A stretch of 64,000 bases of DNA. Origin: Paludibacter sp. (GTDB lineage: Bacteria; Bacteroidota; Bacteroidia; Bacteroidales; Paludibacteraceae). The stretch is from NCBI GenBank assembly GCA_028710895.1, contig JAQTTH010000009.1, positions 62,001 to 126,000 on the forward strand. The letters are read 5' to 3'. How positions within the stretch are numbered: the stretch's first letter is position 1; the number at the start of each line of letters is the position of its first letter. The position numbers were made by a program, and so were the translations under genes. The notes beneath the pieces were generated by a model, which worked only from the letters and a program-made list of their open reading frames with translations, searched no databases and was not told the DNA's origin. This document shows positions 58,861 through 64,000 of this stretch, in pieces.

Positions 58861-59160
58861 TCCCCACCGCCCATTAGTTGTGCAGAAAAATAAAAACATT
58901 ACGGATTAATTTATCCTTGTGCTTGCGGTCAGTGCATTCATTTCAGCCCATTCCATTCCAGGAACTACGTTCGTTCCTCACTCCGAACCCTTACATTTCA
59001 TTCCGCTTTCATTTCCTGCATTCACCTCAGCACCGCACAGCTTCGGTAGTCTCCTTCCTTTCCATTCCGCAAGCTCCATTCATCCAGTTAGTCACTACCC
59101 AAGCTCTTTTCCCCCGCATTTCCAGCGGTATGTTTTATTTTCTGCGGCGAGTAAGCCCCA
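58861..59160 (+). repeat. diverged tandem duplication, copy 2
   Basis: It starts TCCCCACCGCCCATTAGTTG and follows the landmarks of 58358-58638 in the same order with insertions. About 220 bp separate the copies. The 3' end overlaps the possible small gene at 59130. Confidence 0.75.
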
Positions 59161-59324
59161 ATAAAAAGTATCCTTTTGGTTATGAAAAGGAATGGTTTCT
59201 TTTTCCAAAAGGATTCAAAGAACAAATCTCAAAAAGACAAATACAACAAGGACTTTTTGAGTTGAAAAGAATGATCGACAAAAAAAATGTTCACAAAGAT
59301 AACAGCAATAAAATAAGTCTGTAA
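59130..59324 (+). CDS. possible small protein
   Basis: A 64-residue frame from ATG at 59130: MFYFLRRVSPNKKYPFGYEK, then WFLFPKGFKEQISKRQIQQG and LFELKRMIDKK. Unlike other frames in this region it has a natural, amphipathic composition from residue 10 on. Its 5' end lies in the duplicated repeat. No family is recognised. The start is uncertain. Confidence 0.35.
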   Translation: MFYFLRRVSPNKKYPFGYEKEWFLFPKGFKEQISKRQIQQGLFELKRMIDKKNVHKDNSNKISL

Positions 59325-59547
59325 AGGTCACGCACTTCGTGTTTTTGCCACAATCTCCACACCTCGTTTCACTTCGGGTAGTATTCTGACAAAAAACCTT
59401 GACAGCCTTAACGCTACATTTCATTTCGCTTTTTATTGCAGTAAGAGGATGTTTACATTTTCTTTTTCCTTTCAGTGTTTTTTCGCGCAGGAAAAGGTTT
59501 GCGGGAGGCAGCAGCTCTCGTGTATTCACCCTCTAATCATTTGGCTT

Positions 59548-59967
59548 ATGTGTACCTTTATTTTAAAATCTTACAACCAGAAATCTGAAATTGAAAAACC
59601 TCATTTCTTCATTCTAAACAAAGGAAATAACAGCGGCAAGCCGCTCTCAGCTCCCTGTCCAAATTGCTTTGTAATTCAATTTCAAAGCGAAGAAGAAAAA
59701 GAAAAAATCTACTGGCTGTTGTATAGCTTGTGGCAGTCTAAAGCCTTTTATCCGCTGTTGCGTGGTTCAGTCATTCCGTTTGTTGTTCTTCGGGATGTAA
59801 AGTCATGCCTTTTGAATGGTTTAGATAAAGCCAATGAAAATCCGGCTCAGTTCGAAAAAGCCGTGGAAGCTCTCCGTAGTCTGGAAGCTCTGGAGAAAAA
59901 TTATAAGCAAAACTTGCTTTTAATCTCCAATGCCAAGCGGATGCTTTTCTACAAGTACATTTCATAA
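59548..59967 (+). CDS. DUF6943 family protein
   Basis: A 139-residue protein. The start at 59548 (MCTFILKSYNQKSEIEKPHF) gives the usual N-terminus, followed by FILNKGNNSGKPLSAPCPNC, FVIQFQSEEEKEKIYWLLYS and LWQSKAFYPLLRGSVIPFV. This pattern belongs to a Bacteroidota family of mobile-element proteins annotated as DUF6943; function unknown. CPNC may be a metal half-site. It is a single gene within the right arm of the element. A hairpin lies 30 bp downstream. Confidence 0.82.
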   Translation: MCTFILKSYNQKSEIEKPHFFILNKGNNSGKPLSAPCPNCFVIQFQSEEEKEKIYWLLYSLWQSKAFYPLLRGSVIPFVVLRDVKSCLLNGLDKANENPAQFEKAVEALRSLEALEKNYKQNLLLISNAKRMLFYKYIS

Positions 59968-59997
59968 AAGCTACATTCTCGCATTAGTTAGCTTCAG

Positions 59998-60064
59998 CGG
60001 AAAAACGAGAATAACTTTTTTCGGGCTCGATGGGACGGCCCCAAAAGTTATTGCCCGTTTTCCG
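59998..60064. repeat. 67-nt nested hairpin
   Basis: Outer arms CGGAAAAACG (59998-60007) and CGTTTTCCG (60056-60064), inner arms AATAACTTTT (60010-60019) and AAAAGTTATT (60043-60052) and a GGGC/GCCC-like tip. The structure is too long and elaborate for a plain terminator and lies in a gap with no gene. An RNA element or a single-strand DNA site are both possible. Confidence 0.65.
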
Positions 60065-60192
60065 AGTGATGGGTGCAAATAATCAAACGATACTCAAGTA
60101 ATAGATAAGTGCTACAAAAGCCCTACATAAAGGCTACATAACTGCACTCATGATATCTCAGCCATAAGTCCACCTTAATTGCCAGGAATGAA

Positions 60193-60220
60193 AAAAGGCG
60201 TTCCATTCGGAACACCTTTT
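60193..60220 (-). terminator. terminator of the 268-residue protein gene
   Basis: AAAAGGCGTTCC and GGAACACCTTTT arms with an ATTC loop; on the minus strand the stem is followed by TTTTTT. Confidence 0.85.
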
Positions 60221-60246
60221 CACTAATCAATATCAGGTACTGGTTT

Positions 60247-61053
60247 TTAGAATGTGCTTTGAATCTTCAATGCGTGACCTGCATTAAACAGGTAGTAATC
60301 ATTACCGGCTTTTTGATAGAATTCAATACCAACCGAGTTCAATACAGTTACGTCGTCATTCATTTCAGGAGCTCCCGGAAGAGCACTGGCAACAACTGTC
60401 GGAGCAGCAATGTCCAGTTTGATATCCAGATAATCTGAGTAAGCAACATTTGATACTTCATTCAGTTCCGGTTGGATGGGTTCGTAAATCCCGGTTGTTG
60501 CATTGAATGCAAAATCTGAAATTACCGAAACGGCATTAATCAATCGGAAGTGAGTTGCACCTGAAGGAGCAATCACTGATTTTGCCGGATTAAATGCCGG
60601 AACTGTCAACGTTGAATTGTTGCGGTCTGCGTTAGCGGTTAACTCAAACGGAGAAAGGAACGAACTGTCAAAGCTGAAATTTCTGTTGAAATTCAAACCC
60701 AACAAATACTTGCTTTGGGTTGAAACCAAAATCGCCCGGTAACCACGAGCTTCAGTCTGATCTTCGAGATTGATTTTTTTCATGATGCCTGTCAATCGTC
60801 CGGTCAGCTGTGCATCGCTCATTTGCTTCATGAGCAAACTTAATCCGACACGAACAGATTTCCCGGCAAGCGCACATGCCGCAAACTCATTCATGTTTTC
60901 TCGGGTTCTGACAAACCCGGGATCATTCTTGATTTGCTCTGCAGTTGCACCACCCTTTAATCCGGCAAAGTTACCGGTCATACCTTTAATCTTGAAATGG
61001 CGAATCTCGCCAATTGTACCTTTGTACTTTACATGTCCTAATTGTCTGGCCAT
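60247..61053 (-). CDS. Bacteroidota-specific 268-residue protein
   Basis: A soluble 268-residue protein. The N-terminus MARQLGHVKYKGTIGEIRHF, then NDPGFVRTRENMNEFAACAL, matches a pattern I recall from many Bacteroidota hypothetical proteins (KGTIGDITFY...DPxFxRTREN), with no known function. The second half is beta-rich (STLTVPAFNPAKSV, THFRLINAVSVISDF). No signal or membrane segment. It is the last of the minus-strand set after the lysis-like genes but has its own promoter region (61091-61162) that matches theirs. A structural or particle role would fit, but that is speculation. Confidence 0.72.
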   Translation of the reverse strand: MARQLGHVKYKGTIGEIRHFKIKGMTGNFAGLKGGATAEQIKNDPGFVRTRENMNEFAACALAGKSVRVGLSLLMKQMSDAQLTGRLTGIMKKINLEDQTEARGYRAILVSTQSKYLLGLNFNRNFSFDSSFLSPFELTANADRNNSTLTVPAFNPAKSVIAPSGATHFRLINAVSVISDFAFNATTGIYEPIQPELNEVSNVAYSDYLDIKLDIAAPTVVASALPGAPEMNDDVTVLNSVGIEFYQKAGNDYYLFNAGHALKIQSTF

Positions 61054-61090
61054 AGTTGTAAGTTTTTAAATGTTTGTACTAATAATTTTG

Positions 61091-61162
61091 TTGTAAATTT
61101 ACTGTGGCAAACACCTGTGTTATAAATATATAAATAATGCTAAACGATGCTTTTTGATGCTA
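61091..61162 (-). promoter_or_regulatory. phased GCAT control region, copy 1
   Basis: On the minus strand GCATCAAAAA-GCATCGTTTA-GCATTATT gives three GCAT at 10-bp steps (61160-61133), then TATTTATAACACAG and, 24 bp further, TAAATTTACAA (61101-61091) as a likely -7 region. The same parts with identical spacing occur at 62475-62546. Confidence 0.8.
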
Positions 61163-61181
61163 TTTAATCAATACAATAAAT

Positions 61182-61811
61182 CTATTTCAAAATCAATCCT
61201 ATAGTTTCAATAAATACAATTGCTCCAGCGACTTTGATTTTTACCTGATTCCAAAAGTTAGTTTTCTTCTTTTGAGTTTTGTAGAAGTTTATTATTGAAT
61301 CTTTACAGGCAATCAGATTTTGTTTACTGTCGATAACACCCTTTTGAATATCCACTTTCTCCTCCAGCTCTTTCACTTCACAGGAGTAGTTTTCTATTTC
61401 TGAATCGAGGCTTTCAATAACACTGTCCTTTTCTATTATTTCAACCTTCAAACCCCGGACAAGATCTTCGCAAGTGCTCAGGTCCTTGTCTCTTTCGAAT
61501 CGGTTCTGCAAGCTGTCGTTTAAAATATGCTGTTTCCTGGCATTGGCTTTTTGTGTTGCAGTGTTGACTTTTTCATTTGCCAGCTTTGCAATCAAAAATT
61601 TGATAATGCTGTCTTTCTCCTGAAGCAGAGTATGCGCTTTTACGGTGTATAGACTGTCTGCTTTTGATTTTTCTTTATCAGACTCATTAATGTCTGCCTG
61701 TTGTGGTTTTGATTGATTACCGCAGCTTATTTGAAATAGGGATAAACTGCAAACGGTGATTGCAAGAATCACCAATGAGTACTTTTTGAGAAATTCAATT
61801 GTTGTTTTCAT
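61182..61811 (-). CDS. Coiled-coil lipoprotein (spanin-like)
   Basis: A 209-residue protein: hydrophobic N-terminus with lipobox FQISCGNQS (Cys30), a long coiled coil (residues about 60-180, for example LVRGLKVEIIEKDSVIESLD), and a hydrophobic C-terminal helix (KVAGAIVFIETIGLIL). A lipid anchor at one end and a membrane helix at the other, joined by a coiled coil, is the layout of a unimolecular spanin. It overlaps the peptidase gene by 4 bp (ATGA), so it is part of the same unit. Sequence identity to known spanins was not tested. Confidence 0.65.
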   Translation of the reverse strand: MKTTIEFLKKYSLVILAITVCSLSLFQISCGNQSKPQQADINESDKEKSKADSLYTVKAHTLLQEKDSIIKFLIAKLANEKVNTATQKANARKQHILNDSLQNRFERDKDLSTCEDLVRGLKVEIIEKDSVIESLDSEIENYSCEVKELEEKVDIQKGVIDSKQNLIACKDSIINFYKTQKKKTNFWNQVKIKVAGAIVFIETIGLILK

Positions 61812-62233
61812 ACTACTTGTTTTTTGTTTTTAAATTTGAGGATTTGATTTCTATTGCCTTGGGCTTTAAAGCTCACATGAACCCAGTCGGGCTGCAGGTT
61901 GCCCCCTTCTTCCCATATCAATTGGTCATAGTTGAAATGATCCCGGATAAGATAAAAGAGCCTGGCATTGTCGGCACAATCCAAATCTGCTGCTTCTCCT
62001 TTGGTGTGTTGGCTGATAGGTTTGGTTGCCCCTCCAATGGCTTTGTTTACGGCCAGGGTTCTAAATCCGGAGTTGATACAAATAGGAAAACCATACATTT
62101 CCCGAACCGGATCTAATAAATTTTGTACAAGTATCTTTAGTTTTTGGGTTGCCAAAACGCCTGGTGTATTGTCTAAGTTCTCATGGGTTACTGTCAATTC
62201 TTCCAGTGAGAAGTATTTGCCTAGTTTAATCAT
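61808..62233 (-). CDS. M15-family peptidase (endolysin-like)
   Basis: A 141-residue D-Ala-D-Ala carboxypeptidase-like protein of the M15_3 type. Zinc and catalytic residues are in SQHTKGEAADLD and WVHVSF; GFRTLAVNKAIGG precedes them. It has no signal peptide, as expected for an endolysin released through a holin. The start at 62233 (MIKLGKYFSLEELTVTH) follows the ATGA overlap with the holin-like gene; the longer frame to 62272 lies inside that gene. It would cut peptidoglycan peptides. Confidence 0.92.
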   Translation of the reverse strand: MIKLGKYFSLEELTVTHENLDNTPGVLATQKLKILVQNLLDPVREMYGFPICINSGFRTLAVNKAIGGATKPISQHTKGEAADLDCADNARLFYLIRDHFNYDQLIWEEGGNLQPDWVHVSFKAQGNRNQILKFKNKKQVV

Positions 62234-62457
62234 GATTGTTTCTTGTTGAAGAATTGAAGGATAAATGCACACACTCCACCGGCAATGGCAATGTATTTCA
62301 GATAGCAGTCCGGAATGGCTTCTTTAAACTCCGTAGGAAGCGCAGCGTAATACAAGGGTAGTGCAGCAATGGCACTGGAAATAAGTTGGAAGAAACGAGC
62401 AAAAACAGGCGTTTCAGCTTTCCACCAATCAGGTAGTTTAAATAGTACTTTTTTCAT
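62230..62457 (-). CDS. Holin-like small membrane protein
   Basis: A 75-residue protein from ATG at 62457 (MKKVLFKLPDWWKAETPVF). Two hydrophobic segments (FFQLISSAIAALPLYYAALP and YLKYIAIAGGVCAFILQFF) with charged ends (FNKKQS) fit a class II holin. It is the first gene of the holin-peptidase-spanin-like unit and is coupled to the peptidase by ATGA. The frame extends to 62493, but that part overlaps the promoter region. Confidence 0.68.
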   Translation of the reverse strand: MKKVLFKLPDWWKAETPVFARFFQLISSAIAALPLYYAALPTEFKEAIPDCYLKYIAIAGGVCAFILQFFNKKQS

Positions 62458-62474
62458 ACAGTTGATTTTTTTTC

Positions 62475-62546
62475 TTGTAAATGTACAAGTCAATCAACTG
62501 TGTAATAAATACATGAATAACGCTAAACGATGCTTTTTGACGCTAT
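62475..62546 (-). promoter_or_regulatory. phased GCRT control region, copy 2
   Basis: On the minus strand GCGTCAAAAA-GCATCGTTTA-GCGTTATT (62543-62516), then TATTTATTACACAG and, 24 bp further, TACATTTACAA (62485-62475). It leads the holin-like gene. Order and spacing are the same as at 61091-61162, so both units are probably switched together. Confidence 0.8.
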
Positions 62547-62551
62547 AAAAC

Positions 62552-62580
62552 AAGCCCTGGTGATGAAATCACTAGGGCTT
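62552..62580. terminator. hairpin upstream of the lysis-like set
   Basis: AAGCCCT/AGGGCTT with an inner TGAT/ATCA pair. It insulates the GCRT promoter from upstream transcription; there is only a weak T run. Confidence 0.6.
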
Positions 62581-62610
62581 ATAAAATGCTTATTGAGATT
62601 CAGAAAGAAT

Positions 62611-62752
62611 TGTGTAACATTGCCGGAGTAAAGTGACAGAAAACGGCTATACAGTTTTTAAAGAATACATATCACGATATTCCCTCCAATTGTTATATCT
62701 TTGTATCTGTTTGTAAATAAATACCTTCTTTTGTGTAACGTTTGTGTAATGT
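62611..62752 (+). repeat. GTGTAAYGT sites, right arm
   Basis: GTGTAACAT (62612), GTGTAACGT (62733) and GTGTAATGT (62743). The block 62732-62752 matches 803-823 upstream of the integrase at 19 of 21 bases. A -7 box (TATCTTTG, 62696-62703) lies between them with no gene after it. The region may mark the right end of the element or the remains of an integrase leader. Confidence 0.5.
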
Positions 62753-62762
62753 TGGCAAATAA

Positions 62763-62793
62763 AAACGCCCCACGTTTATCACGTAAGGCGTTT
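62763..62793 (-). terminator. terminator of the LuxR-type gene
   Basis: AAACGCC/GGCGTTT with inner ACGT/ACGT; on the minus strand TTTTTATTT follows. It ends the regulator gene whose stop is at 62865. Confidence 0.8.
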
Positions 62794-62864
62794 ATTATCA
62801 GATAAAAATATAATAAAATATAAATTTTAATTTACTTTCCCTTTAGGGGCTTGGGGTAACCACA

Positions 62865-63650
62865 TCACACAATCCTCAGCAGCGTTGCCACCTGTTTTGC
62901 ATCTTCCCTGGTTGTAACACTGAGTCGTTTATAGATATCCAGACAGTAGTTTCTAAGTGTCTGGTCATTTTTAAACAGCTTGTTGGCCACATCCCGCACC
63001 TTTGTTTCTTTACAACGCAAGTGTAGAATTTCAAGTTGCTTTTCAGTCAACTCATTCGGGTTCTTAGCATCGAAACGTTTAAACACCTCATGCGTTTCTT
63101 CCGAAATAAGGCTAATCGTACGATAAGGTTGAAATTCGTCCACCTTACACATAGCTAATTGCTGAGTTTCTGAAATCAGTATCCAGGGTACATCCCACTC
63201 ATCGCTCAGCCACGGATAAATACGGTGCAGGTAAACACAATAACTACCATCTTTATGTTTCAACCTTATCGTATAAATCATTTGAAATAACTTACGCATT
63301 TCAGGAACAACCCCCATTAGGTATTCGTACCCCAGAATATCACCTTCGTAATAAAATTGCCTGTCATCCGGATGTATCAACGGATAAAGCTGATTCCAGT
63401 TATCACGCTCATGGGTCTTTACGCCTGGATAGGCCAAACAATGTTTATGAACGGATTTATAAAAATCATACCTGCTTTCATTCAGATCAATCAATGTAAT
63501 AGACATTTTGCTGTGAATCGCCCGCTGAGTCAGGCCAAAGAGTCCCGTAGCCAGGGTGGTTCTCATCTGAGGAGTTACATCAGCTTCGTGATACGATAAT
63601 AGATTTTTACGGCGAAAGCATAGTTCTAATAACGATTGAGATGAATTCAT
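62865..63650 (-). CDS. PAS-like/LuxR-type regulator
   Basis: A 261-residue protein. The N-terminal 180 residues resemble a PAS-type sensor (LIHPDDRQFYYEGDILGYEY, then YTIRLKHKDGSYCVYLHRIYP). The C-terminal 65 residues are a LuxR-family HTH (LTEKQLEILHLRCKETKVRD, VANKLFKNDQTLRNYCLDIY). No membrane segment or signal. The palindrome CACAATGACTCATTGTG lies 69 bp upstream. It could belong to the chromosome or control the adjacent lysis-like set. Confidence 0.85.
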   Translation of the reverse strand: MNSSQSLLELCFRRKNLLSYHEADVTPQMRTTLATGLFGLTQRAIHSKMSITLIDLNESRYDFYKSVHKHCLAYPGVKTHERDNWNQLYPLIHPDDRQFYYEGDILGYEYLMGVVPEMRKLFQMIYTIRLKHKDGSYCVYLHRIYPWLSDEWDVPWILISETQQLAMCKVDEFQPYRTISLISEETHEVFKRFDAKNPNELTEKQLEILHLRCKETKVRDVANKLFKNDQTLRNYCLDIYKRLSVTTREDAKQVATLLRIV

Positions 63651-63718
63651 AGTACGTCAATTAAGGATTATTCCACTTCGGGTTGATAAAAAAAATCAGT
63701 TTGTCTGTTGCTACCCTA

Positions 63719-63735
63719 CACAATGACTCATTGTG
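63719..63735. promoter_or_regulatory. palindromic operator candidate
   Basis: CACAATGA-C-TCATTGTG is a perfect 8-bp inverted repeat, 69 bp upstream of the LuxR-type gene. Confidence 0.55.
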
Positions 63736-63840
63736 GTTTCAGCAATTTTTCAAATCACAAAATTAACTCCATAAATTTACATTTCATCATATTTCCACTC
63801 AAAACAGGTCAATTTGCTTAAAAAAAAGTACAGTGTCCCA

Positions 63841-63871
63841 TTGATATCCGTTTTTTGATACGCTATTTTTG
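63841..63871 (+). promoter_or_regulatory. promoter toward the right window edge
   Basis: TTG (63841-63843), 20-bp spacer, TATTTTTG (63864-63871). A start near 63959 or 63964 would follow; the frame from 63964 (MEYTQNKTGLFN) runs off the window and is too short to call. Confidence 0.6.
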
Positions 63872-64000
63872 CTCCGTGAACCATAATTACGCTCTTTGAA
63901 AGCTCAAATCATATACAGGAAAAGGAAAATCATAGTCGGGAAATTGTCTTTCACACCAATGAAATGGAATATACCCAAAATAAAACGGGATTATTCAACA

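Larger units (their letters stand above)
57823..59129. other. gene-poor, GC-richer region
   Basis: No convincing coding sequence. Open frames here have low-complexity Ser/Phe/His-rich translations and no recognisable motifs. It holds a perfect 12-bp inverted repeat (57965-58022) and the first and most of the second copy of a diverged duplication (58358-58638, 58861-59160). Composition and lack of genes mark it as mobile-element non-coding DNA. Confidence 0.6.

Noticed and set aside
58878-59129. Upstream part of the frame ending at 59324
   Set aside because: It runs through the diverged duplication whose other copy has no such frame; only the part from 59130 looks protein-like.
60247-62457. 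Prophage
   Set aside because: Lysis-like genes are present, but no capsid, portal, terminase or tail genes occur in the window.
650-62870. att core from CCCTTTAG shared by 676-684 and 62839-62848
   Set aside because: Only eight bases match, within common A/T- and C-rich sequence; too short to call an attachment core.
1-64000. tRNA or rRNA genes as integration target
   Set aside because: I saw no cloverleaf or conserved T-arm sequence near either end; the target appears to be the region after porT.

Overview
The window is AT-rich DNA from a member of Bacteroidota, most likely Bacteroidales (an environmental, anaerobe-type relative of Paludibacter or Dysgonomonas is my guess, not a determination). 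Signs are the Bacteroidota promoter form TTG-N19/20-TAnnTTTG (for example 710-739, 7072-7101, 63841-63871), no Shine-Dalgarno pattern, a porT-like gene of the type IX secretion system at the left edge, TonB-dependent receptor/DUF4249/DUF5686 lipoprotein genes, FISUMP and PepSY-like proteins. Apart from the edges (porT at left, a LuxR-type regulator at right) the content is accessory: it reads as one large genomic island with a mobile-element frame around about 50 kb of cargo.

Frame. Left arm (about 710-7020): tyrosine recombinase, an unrecognised 394-residue protein, a TCCGACC repeat cluster, two HTH proteins, a DUF3987 P-loop protein and a toprim/DUF6371-like primase. Right arm (about 57640-62800): GC-richer, mostly non-coding DNA with a diverged tandem duplication, a DUF6943 gene, a long hairpin, and a four-gene minus-strand set (holin-like, M15 peptidase, coiled-coil lipoprotein, 268-residue Bacteroidota-specific protein) with two matching control regions. 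Two pairs of GTTGCGG-bounded hairpins (5721-5894 and 57648-57822) and GTGTAAYGT sites (803-835 and 62611-62752) occur on both arms, tying them to one element. I see no relaxase, coupling protein, conjugation or phage structural genes.

Cargo. (a) 7132-11214: organoarsenical-type ars operon (ArsR, thioredoxin-like, ArsF-like, ArsG-like, BFD ferredoxin, ArsP permease, methyltransferase, DsrE-like) with two ArsR-type operators. (b) 11292-16332: cysteine desulfidase divergent from DUF134, lgt, methyltransferase, NifX-like, C_GCAxxG_C_C and TauE genes. (c) 18199-23724: porin-pstSCAB-phoU. (d) 23894-26377: ECF sigma, small anti-sigma, Spy/CpxP-like sensor and secreted metal-loop proteins. (e) 27203-30044: a second ECF sigma with an anti-sigma fused to an outer-membrane barrel and a twin promoter in front of a lipoprotein; then surface protein genes to 36056. 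(f) 36186-45262: two-component system, RND tripartite pump, PagL-like deacylase and PAP2 phosphatase. (g) 45552-46622: DUF2231 and an exported rubrerythrin. (h) 46723-56019 (minus): a thiol/sulfur redox region with six thioredoxin-fold proteins, an SQR-like flavoprotein, rhodanese, a thioredoxin-thioredoxin reductase fusion and a radical SAM/SPASM enzyme preceded by an overlooked 35-residue Cys-rich peptide and an ArsM-like methyltransferase. (i) 56192-57557 (plus): a zinc-ribbon protein related to IS1595 transposase N-termini and a probable toxin-antitoxin pair with an ADP-ribosyltransferase-like toxin.

The strongest candidate for an undescribed system is the peptide (55179-55286) with its radical SAM/SPASM enzyme, the ArsM-like methyltransferase and the divergent zinc-ribbon gene, joined by a symmetric control region (56060-56162). 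Next are the holin/peptidase/spanin-like cassette with phased GCRT promoter elements, and the nested repeats (40 bp at 26397 and 45300; hairpin pairs 52 kb apart) that suggest stepwise island assembly. All functional calls are by reading motifs; no database search was run.
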